64,000 bases of DNA from CAZLIC01 sp964559535 (GTDB lineage: Bacteria; Pseudomonadota; Alphaproteobacteria; Rhodobacterales; Rhodobacteraceae), in NCBI GenBank assembly GCA_964559535.1, contig CAZLIC010000015.1:5511-69510 (forward strand). Reading direction: 5' to 3'. The notes under the pieces were generated by a model that was not told where the DNA came from, searched no databases, and saw only the letters and a list, made by a program, of their open reading frames with translations. Shown here piece by piece: positions 16,839-24,193 of this stretch. Positions within the stretch are counted from its first letter, which is position 1. Each line of letters starts with the position of its first letter. The translations under genes and the position numbers were made by a program.

Positions 16839-17777
16839 TCAGTAGCTCACTACGGTGTTGACGAGGACGGCGGTGCACATGCGGGCGGGGCTGACGGCCT
16901 TGGCGGCCTGCCAGTCGAAGGTGGCCTGGATGCCCTGCGGGCCCGGGATCTCGATCCGGGGGCGCGGCAGGTAGACGGCATGGGCGGTGAAGGTGAAGCT
17001 GGCGTTGGCGCCGAGGCTCCAGGCAAAGACCAACTCGCAGGGCGTCCCGTCGATGGCCTGCGTGATCAGCGAGGTGTCGGCAAAGCGCACCTCCACCCGA
17101 CCGGTCAGCGCGGCCATGCCGGGGTCTGCTCCCTCGATGCGGCCGTCCGAGCGGATGGTCTCGATCCGGTCGAGGCCGTTGGAATAGGTGACCTCGGCCG
17201 AAATGACGTTGCCGAGCGGAGAGCCGTTGCGGGTGATCGCCCCGTTGAAATGCCCGAACCGCTGCAGCGCCAGCGAGGTGGGCGTGCCAGCGGCCGTGGT
17301 CGCCGCGACGCTTTCGCCTTGCGCCACCAGCCGGGCGGTGGCTGTCAGCAGCCCCGACCGCGCCATCTGCCACGACAGCTGATCGCAGACGCAACCGGTG
17401 TACATCGCATATCGCGGCACCTCGGGCATCGCCGTCTCGATGGCCATGCTCGGAAGCGTCCAGTTTCCGGACTGGAAGGTATGGGTCTTGGGAGTGGTGC
17501 CGGTGGTCGTGGGCCCCCCGAAGGCCGCCTTCAGCCAGAGGCCGAGGTTCTCGACATCGATCGGCACCACGACATCACCATCGGCGGTGACCGCGTCCTT
17601 GATCGGGGCCAGCGGGTCGCGCCCCTGGCCCAGCAGTTCCGAGGCGATCAGCGGCTGTTCAGAGCCGAGCGTGGTGCTGGCAAACGGCACCGTGCGGTAG
17701 CCCGTGGCGGGCGCGGTGCCATAGACGGATTCGAACGCAAGCGCCATCTGCGCCCGCGCCCCATGGGCTCGTGCCAT
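16839..17777 (-). CDS. Major tail tube protein
   Basis: This 312-residue protein starts MARAHGARAQMALAFESVYGT and continues PFASTTLGSEQPLIASELLGQGRDPLAP, a recognisable Phage_tube_2-type N-terminus. The rest is beta-rich with a C-terminal VYLPRPRIEIPGPQGIQATFDWQAA region. It polymerises into the non-contractile tail tube. It is placed between the tail terminator-like gene and the chaperone, as in other siphoviruses. No sheath gene is nearby, consistent with a siphovirus. Confidence 0.88.
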   Translation of the reverse strand: MARAHGARAQMALAFESVYGTAPATGYRTVPFASTTLGSEQPLIASELLGQGRDPLAPIKDAVTADGDVVVPIDVENLGLWLKAAFGGPTTTGTTPKTHTFQSGNWTLPSMAIETAMPEVPRYAMYTGCVCDQLSWQMARSGLLTATARLVAQGESVAATTAAGTPTSLALQRFGHFNGAITRNGSPLGNVISAEVTYSNGLDRIETIRSDGRIEGADPGMAALTGRVEVRFADTSLITQAIDGTPCELVFAWSLGANASFTFTAHAVYLPRPRIEIPGPQGIQATFDWQAAKAVSPARMCTAVLVNTVVSY

Positions 17778-17801
17778 CGTGTTCTCCTATCGTGATTGGG
17801 G

Positions 17802-18218
17802 TCAGGCCAGAGGGTCGGCCGTGGAATAGTGCAAAATGACCTGGATCACCGCCGCCTTCAAACCGGCAGCGCCTTCGACGGCCAGATCGACCGGACGCGG
17901 CGCTTCCGCCTCGAACCAGTCGCAGAGTCCGCCCAGCGTGCGGTCGCCAGCAATCAACGCGCCGATGCTGGCGCAAAGCGTGTCGAAGGTGGCATCACGA
18001 GCGGCACCCTGCACGACTGCCTCGATCTCGGCCCGGTGCTGGTAATGGTAGCGCAGCGGCGACAGCGTGACCTCGGGCTCACCCGGCTCTCCGTCCCGCA
18101 GGATCAGCAGGCCAGCGGCGGGCACGCGCTCGGGCAGCACGTCACCGCGCAGGGCGGTCGCAGGCAGCGCCGATAGCCGCGCGTGCAGCACGGCGAGGAC
18201 GGTTTCTCTTGCTGACAT
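17802..18218 (-). CDS. Tail terminator/completion-like protein
   Basis: This 138-residue protein starts MSARETVLAVLHARLSAL and has a central RYHYQHRAEIEAVVQG segment, the usual layout of lambda gpU-like tail terminators and minor tail proteins. Homologues are often mislabelled acyl-CoA transferases; nothing here looks enzymatic. Its place just before the tube gene supports a role capping the tail at the head-proximal end. Upstream (18219-18329) the late operon is interrupted by an oppositely oriented gene. Confidence 0.68.
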   Translation of the reverse strand: MSARETVLAVLHARLSALPATALRGDVLPERVPAAGLLILRDGEPGEPEVTLSPLRYHYQHRAEIEAVVQGAARDATFDTLCASIGALIAGDRTLGGLCDWFEAEAPRPVDLAVEGAAGLKAAVIQVILHYSTADPLA

Positions 18219-18329
18219 TACGCGATTGCCTTTGGAAATCGATCACAGAACAGTCGCGTTGGGCACAAAAGCACCTCGCAGAGATGGCACCCTCCCGTAT
18301 TGGCGGGTAGAACTTGAACCACTACCTTA

Positions 18330-19046
18330 ATGGGAAACATCATGATCTCGGATCGATTTGAGGACTTCGCCCAATCTTTGCGGGTATTCATCGAGCAGAA
18401 GTACAGGTTTCGGGAGCTGTTTCTGATCGATGCAGGAGAAGCGATCGGAAACGTCGAACTGGCATGCAAGAGCATGCTCGACACTTTTTCGAGCTTGTAC
18501 GATGCATCTCGGGAAACTCCGGGAGTCGATTTCGACTTCTATGCAAATCCGCTTTGCTGCTGTGTGCTTGCCTACAGAAACGCGAAACACCACAACAACG
18601 CACATGGCATCCGAAGTGTGCATCGTTACGCCCAACGTAACGAGCCTGAGGACTTGCTCTTGGTAGACTTCCCAGCTGGCGCAGGTGAGGAAGGTGGTGG
18701 GTTCATAGACCACTACGCGTCTTGGGGCGACTTCTCGGCATTGCTAGATATGCCCAGGGACCAAAGTCGCCTGCGCGCAAATGCACGGGAGCTAATTAGA
18801 GGTCGTATCTTTGCGGGAGAGTTCGAGCGGTTTGCCGAGCAAGATGCTGTTCCAAGGCATCGGATTTTTATCAATACGATTCCGGTCATCATTGGTGCTG
18901 GAACTGAGTTTATCCCGCAACTAAAGCCACATATCCAGCCGCACAGTACCGAAGCAGAACACTTCTTGTGGCATTTTGAGAACGTGGAGCAGGCCGACTT
19001 CAGCAGGCCCGAATACCTTGAGTTATCCAGCAAAGTCTTCGGGTAG
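18330..19046 (+). CDS. Unknown moron-type protein inserted in tail cluster
   Basis: This 238-residue protein of no family I recognise is transcribed against the surrounding late operon. It has visibly lower GC and more mixed codon use than its neighbours (many AAA, ATT, GAA and TTT codons). It is soluble, with no signal peptide or membrane helix. Notable stretches are ANPLCCCVLAYRNAKHHNN near the middle and RHRIFINTIPVIIGAGTEF. An ATG four codons later (18342) with GGGAA in front is an alternative start. Orientation, composition and position between DUF6441 and the tail terminator mark it as an independently acquired moron. Superinfection exclusion or defence is a guess from this context only. 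Confidence 0.65.
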   Translation: MGNIMISDRFEDFAQSLRVFIEQKYRFRELFLIDAGEAIGNVELACKSMLDTFSSLYDASRETPGVDFDFYANPLCCCVLAYRNAKHHNNAHGIRSVHRYAQRNEPEDLLLVDFPAGAGEEGGGFIDHYASWGDFSALLDMPRDQSRLRANARELIRGRIFAGEFERFAEQDAVPRHRIFINTIPVIIGAGTEFIPQLKPHIQPHSTEAEHFLWHFENVEQADFSRPEYLELSSKVFG

Positions 19047-19080
19047 ATGCTCCACTAAACCATTGAAATTCGTGTTCTTC

Positions 19081-19707
19081 CTAACGCCCCTCCACCCAGT
19101 TCGCTACGATTAGGCCCGGCACACCGTCCACCGCCCGCTCTGCATCCCTTGCCAGATCCAACCGCTTCGGCAGCTTTACCTGCGGCACCAGCAGGAAGAT
19201 CGGTGCGGTGACGACACCACGGCCGGTTTTCGACCGGGACGCCACGGCGCGACCCTTGGTGTTCAGTCGCCCTTCGGCCACCAGCAGGCTCGGTCCCCGG
19301 CGGCGATAGATGAACCGCAGTCGCAGGCCGGTGCGGCGTTCCCATTCTCCGGGGGTGATCCTGCCGCCTCGGGTGGATTTGCCTGCTGCTGGCGTGGGGA
19401 TCGCCAGCTAGAACCCGTTTTTCGAGCGGATAAGCGGGCCGGTGTCATGCGTGCCGATGATCACCGGGGCGTTCGACCAAACCAGCGCCGCCGCGTTCAG
19501 GCTTTCGCCGGACTTCGGGAAACTGGCGGAGCGGATCGAGTTGGCGAGGCGCGTGCCCAGCCCCGCGCCGGTGATCTGGGTGCGCCAAGCGGATTTCAGT
19601 CCGGTACCAGCCTCGCGCATGGTGGCAGTGACAGCGCGTTCCCCCGCCACGACCTCGGCCGCCATCAGGGCGACGATGTCGGAATCGATGGCAAGTTTCA
19701 GTTTCAC
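19081..19707 (-). pseudogene. DUF6441-like phage tail protein, interrupted by in-frame TAG
   Basis: A single reading frame of 209 codons is split by one amber stop at 19408-19410. The first part is 99 residues (MKLKLAIDSDIVALMAAEVV... SKNGF). After the stop it continues without shift as LAIPTPAAGKSTRGGRITP, then IYRRRGPSLLVAEGR and PIFLLVPQVKLPKRLDL. The context NGF-stop-LAIPTPAAG suggests TGG (Trp) became TAG. DUF6441-type proteins sit between head-completion and tail-terminator genes and are probably needed for head-tail joining or tail completion. The gene is either dead, a sequencing artefact or read through. Its start overlaps the upstream gene by 4 bp. Confidence 0.78.
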
Positions 19708-20015
19708 GCTGGCCTCAGGTCGACAGTCCAGACCAGCCGCTCGCGATCACGGACTGGCTCGCCCTGAATGAGGAATGCCTCGGCGTCGATCCCAATCCGA
19801 TCACCGGGGCGAGGGTTTGGCACCTCGGCCACGCGCAGGTCGACGCGCGTGGTTTCGGACCAGAGCCGGGCATCGCCGAAGTCGGTAACGGCATCGGCAA
19901 GCCGCGCGACGACGCGCACCAATACCGGCGCGCCGCCATCGGCGATGTAGACCGCGTCCCGCCCCATATTCGGATCGGCGAAAAGCGCGTTGACGGCAGC
20001 GGCGAAGGCGGACAT
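19704..20015 (-). CDS. Head-tail joining/completion protein
   Basis: From the ATG at 20015 the product is 103 residues: MSAFAAAVNALFADPNMGRDAVY, then VRVVARLADAVTDFGDARLWSET, and near the end GDRIGIDAEAFLIQGEPVRDRERLVWTVDLRP. This is the layout of small head-tail stopper (lambda FII / gp16-like) proteins in alphaproteobacterial prophages. It follows the DUF2190 gene (shared base at 20015) and overlaps the DUF6441 gene. Family assignment is from position and general pattern. Confidence 0.65.
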   Translation of the reverse strand: MSAFAAAVNALFADPNMGRDAVYIADGGAPVLVRVVARLADAVTDFGDARLWSETTRVDLRVAEVPNPRPGDRIGIDAEAFLIQGEPVRDRERLVWTVDLRPA

Positions 20016-20350
20016 CAGAACGCGCCGTTCAGCCGCACCCGACCAATCAGATCGGTGGCCCCGCCTGCCACAGCCTCGGTCGCCACGCCGATCAGCGTGT
20101 TTGAGGTCAGGGTCTTGGTCGTGTTCTTCGCCGTGTTGTCCCAGTAGATCTTGTCGCCAGCGGCCCATGCCTGCGAGGCGACCTTCTTCAGATCGTAGAC
20201 GCCCTCGACCGCGGTCTCGACCGCTTCGCCAAGGGCGGCGGTGCCAGAAGCGACGCCGAAGATGGCACCGACGAGGAGGCCATCGCCTGATGCTACGGCG
20301 TAGGGCGCGGTCAGGGTGATAATATTGCCGGGCTGGACGTAGTTTTTCAT
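20015..20350 (-). CDS. DUF2190 capsid decoration/cement protein
   Basis: This 111-residue protein contains the DUF2190 pattern: N-terminal YVQPGNIITLTAPYAVASGDGLLVG, then VEGVYDLKKVASQAWAAGDKIYWD, and a C-terminal LIGVATEAVAGGATDLIGRVRL. Members are small beta-sandwich capsid-stabilising proteins. It lies directly downstream of the capsid gene, with a 74-bp gap before it. Confidence 0.88.
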   Translation of the reverse strand: MKNYVQPGNIITLTAPYAVASGDGLLVGAIFGVASGTAALGEAVETAVEGVYDLKKVASQAWAAGDKIYWDNTAKNTTKTLTSNTLIGVATEAVAGGATDLIGRVRLNGAF

Positions 20351-20424
20351 GGTGGGGATCCTTGTGGAAAGACGATGGGCGGCCCGTCAGGACCGCCCGC
20401 GTGCCGGGGTTCAGGATAGGGGCG

Positions 20425-22458
20425 TTATGCGCCCGGGTTCTTGTAGAGACCGCGCCAGTCGATGGCCTTGGCGCCGAAGTCGAGGCGGCACTTGATCTCG
20501 ACCCCGTCGACGTCGAAGCCGTTGCGGGTCTCGATGTAAGCACCCTGCTGACCCTCCAGATAGGCATACTCGATGGTGTCGATCTGGTTGGGGCTGGCCG
20601 CGAGATACCAGGCGGTGGGGCTCGCGGCATCGAGGCGGGGTTCGCTGATGGGCGAGAGCGTCCGGATCGACTGCGGCACCACCTTGGTGCTGTCGGCAGG
20701 CACGAGGTTCTGCGCCACCAACTGCTCGGCCTTCAGTTCAAGCGCAGCTGGCACGATCAGGAAAGCCGGGCGGATATTCAGCACGGTCTTCTTGTCAAAG
20801 CCGGTCTGCAGCGCCATCGCCGCCCGCGCCGCGCCCACCGCATCGACCGCCAGCGCCGTGCCGGTTCCGGCCAGGTTCTTGTGCGTGGTGTGAAACAGCG
20901 CGTTGCCATCGGCCATGGCGGGGTTGGCGGTGATGATGCCCCAGACCACGTCCGATTCCAGCTGGGCGATCGAGTTGCCGTACATCGCCGGGATCCGGGT
21001 GAAGGCATCCAGATCGTCGTTGATCAGGGTCTGGCGGGTGATGGCCACCACCCGGCCGTAGGTCTTGACCTTGTAGCTTTCCTTGCTTTCGCCGAGCGTG
21101 CCGCGCTTGAACTCGCCGCTTTCACCGACCTCCAGCAGCTGCGGCGCTTCGCCCAACTGGACCCGGTTCATCGCCTTGAAGTCGGTGGCGAGCACCTGGC
21201 GGCAGAACAGCATGAAGGTGCGGGGATAGGTCTCGTAGGCCTGCCGCAGCGTCTTGTTGGTGACGGCCGACAGGATTTCGGGGAAGTCGGATGTGGAATG
21301 CAGCGAGCGCGTCGCCACCTCGTCGCGCGACAGACCGCGCGTATTGACCCCGGCATTGGCCAAGCTTTCGCGGGCCAGTTCGAGGAGCGACATGCCGCGG
21401 TATTGGCGGGCAGAGTCGTCGAGCTGAAACAGCGTCGGGCTGTAGCGGTGCAACAGCGCATTGGCTACGGCATCCCGGCGGGTGATGCGTTCATCCCGGC
21501 CGCCGAGCGGGATCGAGACATGCGGAAAGGTGCGAGTCTCGTCCGACCTGGCGGCAACCTGGTCGAGGATCAGGCGGCGGGATTCATCGACGGTGACACC
21601 GCGTTTCACCAGATCCTCGGCAAAGCCGCGCTCGAGGTTCAGGCGGCCCGCCAGATCGTAGATGGTGGAGACGCGGTCGCGTTCACCCTCGCGCGCCCGG
21701 GTGGCAATGGCTTCGGTATCGGGCGGGGTCACTGGTGCGCCCTGCGGCAGCGCGCGCGTCTCGACGGCACGCGTCTGCGGTTCGGCACCGGTATTGGTGG
21801 GGTCGGTCATCTGGGTCTCCTCGGTCGCATGGGGTTCGGCGGCCGTTGCGGCCGGGGTCTGGGTCGGGTCGATCATCGGGGATGCTCCTTGTCGGGTGTT
21901 GGAAGCGTCCCGGCGATGAAGGACGCAGTCGTGAAGGGATTGGTGGGCGCGGAAACCTGCGGCGGGGTCCGCCCCGACCGGCACGGCCGAGACCTCGAAG
22001 GGCGTCCAGTCCACCGCGCGCCACAACTCGCGGCCGCCATCGGGTTTCGAGACCTCGAAGCGGTGGACCTGGTAGCCGATGGATACCGCCCGAATGTGCC
22101 CGGCCTGAATGTCACGCCAGATCGGCTCGACATCGTCGCGTTCGGAGATGCGGACCAGCGCGATGCCACGGCCGTTTTCAAGGCGGGCGGAACCGGGGAT
22201 GACGGAGCCGATGACCGCGTCCAGCGCGCCCAATTCATGCACCTTCAGGAAAGGCGCGCCCGCGTTAAGCCGTTCCAGCCGCACATGGGTGGGGTCGAGA
22301 CTGAGTTCCTCGTCGTAGGGCTCGCCGAAGAAACTGGCGCGGCGAACGCGGGCCCCGGCCGACCAGACCACCTCGACGGTGCGGGCGGTCGCATCGGCCG
22401 TGTTCGGCGCAAGCTCCGCCGTCCGGCGCATGGCCGGCAGTTCGATCATCGTGTCCAT
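20425..22458 (-). CDS. Prohead protease / major capsid protein fusion
   Basis: The ATG at 22458 with AGGAC about 8 nt upstream gives 677 residues; the frame is open further but would run into the portal gene. Residues about 20-190 resemble an HK97-type prohead protease (VVWSAGARVRR...FFGEPYDEEL; FLKVHELGALDAVIGSV; IRAVSIGYQVHRFEV; WTPFEVSAVPVGADPAAG). A Thr/Ala/Pro-rich linker follows (about 195-260). The rest is a Mu gpT/HK97-like major capsid protein (LNLERGFAEDLVKRGVTVDE; SDFPEILSAVTNKTLRQAYE; NGFDVDGVEIKCRLDFGAKAIDWRGLYKNPGA). Self-cleavage would release the capsid subunit. No separate protease gene is present, which supports the fusion. Confidence 0.88.
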   Translation of the reverse strand: MDTMIELPAMRRTAELAPNTADATARTVEVVWSAGARVRRASFFGEPYDEELSLDPTHVRLERLNAGAPFLKVHELGALDAVIGSVIPGSARLENGRGIALVRISERDDVEPIWRDIQAGHIRAVSIGYQVHRFEVSKPDGGRELWRAVDWTPFEVSAVPVGADPAAGFRAHQSLHDCVLHRRDASNTRQGASPMIDPTQTPAATAAEPHATEETQMTDPTNTGAEPQTRAVETRALPQGAPVTPPDTEAIATRAREGERDRVSTIYDLAGRLNLERGFAEDLVKRGVTVDESRRLILDQVAARSDETRTFPHVSIPLGGRDERITRRDAVANALLHRYSPTLFQLDDSARQYRGMSLLELARESLANAGVNTRGLSRDEVATRSLHSTSDFPEILSAVTNKTLRQAYETYPRTFMLFCRQVLATDFKAMNRVQLGEAPQLLEVGESGEFKRGTLGESKESYKVKTYGRVVAITRQTLINDDLDAFTRIPAMYGNSIAQLESDVVWGIITANPAMADGNALFHTTHKNLAGTGTALAVDAVGAARAAMALQTGFDKKTVLNIRPAFLIVPAALELKAEQLVAQNLVPADSTKVVPQSIRTLSPISEPRLDAASPTAWYLAASPNQIDTIEYAYLEGQQGAYIETRNGFDVDGVEIKCRLDFGAKAIDWRGLYKNPGA

Positions 22459-22462
22459 GGGG

Positions 22463-23983
22463 TCAGTCCTGTTGGGCGGCGTCGGGTTGCGCCGGGTCGT
22501 CTTCGGGGTCGGCGGCCGGATCGCTCGTTTGCGCGCTGCCGGTTTTCGTGACGCGGCGCGGATCGCTGTCGAGGACGAGACCGAGGGCATCCAGCTTGGC
22601 ATTGGTCGCGGCGATTTCCGCCAGCACGGCGTCGGGGTTGCGACCCTGACGGGCGATCACCTCTGCCAAAGTCATGGTGCCCGACCGGATCGACAGCAGG
22701 TTCGCCATTGCATCCTTCTGCGGATCGACCGCCTCGAACTTCGGCGGCGACCATTCCACCGGCACATCCGGTATCGGGATCTGACCCGCCGCCCATGCCG
22801 CTTCAGTGAACCAGCGCCAGACCGGGGCGCAGAACATCGGGATGAACAGCTGCCATTGCACGGCGTCGATCTGGCGGCGGAACTCGACCAGCCCCGCCCG
22901 GATCGAGGAGTAGTTCACCTGGCTGAGATCGCCGGTCAGCAATTCGTAGGGCACCCGGAACCCGGCCGAGATCGTGTGCAGGCTGGCCCTTTTGTATTCG
23001 CCATAGCCCCCCGTGGCGGACGGCTGGTTGAACCGGATGTCCTTGCCGCCGCGCGCATAGGCGATCAGCCCCGGTTCGAACTGCTCGACCCTGTTGCCAT
23101 CGGCATCGACCACGGTGGGTGCTATGCCCTGTTGGGTTTCGTCGTCGCCAAAGACGATGGCGGTGACGCAGGCCTCGGTCTTCTTGCGGACCAGCTCGGC
23201 CACTTCGTAGTCGTCGAGGTCGCGCAGGTACCGGATCACCGGTGCGCCCCAAGGCACGCCGCGCGCCTGCGTGCGCTGTTTTTCATAGACATGGGCGATC
23301 TCGGTCGCGGGAACCGGGCGGCTGTCGATGCCGCCACGCAAGGCCCCATGCGCATCGCCGGGGTGTTCGGGATGCAGCCAATAGGCGCGACGTTTGCCGA
23401 CCGGGTCGAATTCGATGCCCTGCACGATACGATCCGCGCCGACGTTGCTGGACTTGGTGGCATCGAGAAAGTCGGCCTCGAGCACCTGCAATTGCAGCGG
23501 CACCGCCAGCCCATCGCTGGCCCGCCGCAGCCTGCGCCGCACCAGCACCTCGCCCGCTTCGACCATTTCGCGGCAGATCAGCGTCTGCAGCCCGTAGAAA
23601 TCGAGTTGACCATCGGCGTCGCAATCAGCCGTCCAGCGGGTGAAAAGGGAATCGACCTTGCGGTCCAGCTTGTCATCGCCGCTGGCGGCACGGGGCATAA
23701 TGCCAGAACCGATGATGTTGTTCACCAGCACCGCCACGGCCTTGGCCGCATGCGGGTTGTTGCGCACCAGATCGCGCATCCGGTCGCGCAACAGCGCCCC
23801 GGCAACACCGATCTCGGTGTCGGCAGAAGATCCCGGCGTGCGCCAGCCGTCGGTGCGCCGCCCCTTGGACGCTCCGTCATAGCCGCGCGTCAGGGTTTCG
23901 AAGGCCTGTCGCGCCAGCACGCGCCGGGCCGCCATGCGCGGGGCGACCGAGGCGATGGCATGGTCCATCCAGTTCGCCGGCAT
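22463..23983 (-). CDS. Phage portal protein (lambda family)
   Basis: This 506-residue protein has lambda gpB-type signatures: residues 65-95 with RDRMRDLVRNNPHAAKAVAVLV and NNIIGSGIMPR, then WTADCDADGQLDFYGLQTLICREMVEAGEVLVR, VPATEIAHVYEK, ARGVPWGAPVIRYLRDLDDYEVAELVRKK, and LTGDLSQVNYSSIRAGLVEFRR. It forms the dodecameric portal through which DNA enters and leaves the capsid. It overlaps the gpW-like gene by one base and lies 4 bp from the capsid fusion. Confidence 0.94.
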   Translation of the reverse strand: MPANWMDHAIASVAPRMAARRVLARQAFETLTRGYDGASKGRRTDGWRTPGSSADTEIGVAGALLRDRMRDLVRNNPHAAKAVAVLVNNIIGSGIMPRAASGDDKLDRKVDSLFTRWTADCDADGQLDFYGLQTLICREMVEAGEVLVRRRLRRASDGLAVPLQLQVLEADFLDATKSSNVGADRIVQGIEFDPVGKRRAYWLHPEHPGDAHGALRGGIDSRPVPATEIAHVYEKQRTQARGVPWGAPVIRYLRDLDDYEVAELVRKKTEACVTAIVFGDDETQQGIAPTVVDADGNRVEQFEPGLIAYARGGKDIRFNQPSATGGYGEYKRASLHTISAGFRVPYELLTGDLSQVNYSSIRAGLVEFRRQIDAVQWQLFIPMFCAPVWRWFTEAAWAAGQIPIPDVPVEWSPPKFEAVDPQKDAMANLLSIRSGTMTLAEVIARQGRNPDAVLAEIAATNAKLDALGLVLDSDPRRVTKTGSAQTSDPAADPEDDPAQPDAAQQD

Positions 23984-24192
23984 CAGCGATCCCCGCGGCT
24001 GAAGCCTGCCAACCCGGCAACTGGCAGCGGCCGCGTCGTTCCGGCGATGGCGCGTTCGATGGTTCGGATGCGGCCCAGGAGATCCTCGGCCGAACCATAG
24101 TCTACGGATTTCCCATCATAGCTGACGCGGGTCGTGCCGCTAGCATAGGCCCGGCGCAGCGCGGCGAGTTCGGCTTCCGTCCAGTCTGCCAT
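23983..24192 (-). CDS. gpW-like head-tail connector protein
   Basis: From the ATG at 24192 the product is 69 residues: MADWTEAELAALRRAYASGT, then VSYDGKSVDYGSAEDLLGRIRTIERAI. This is the small lambda gpW pattern (helix, beta hairpin with SVDYGS, second helix). It lies between terminase large subunit and portal, exactly as in lambda (A-W-B). gpW joins the DNA-filled head to the tail. Confidence 0.88.
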   Translation of the reverse strand: MADWTEAELAALRRAYASGTTRVSYDGKSVDYGSAEDLLGRIRTIERAIAGTTRPLPVAGLAGFSRGDR

Positions 24193-24193
24193 G

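Noticed and set aside
20362..22551. Rightward 729-codon ORF opposite the capsid fusion
   Set aside because: Antisense shadow typical of GC-rich coding DNA; low-complexity, Gly/Arg/Asp-rich translation with no motifs, while the minus strand encodes a clear phage protein.
6359..24192. Interpretation of the cluster as a gene transfer agent
   Set aside because: Tail genes resemble GTA, but the GpA-type terminase, replication genes, endolysin cassette, methyltransferases and integrase module show a lambdoid prophage.
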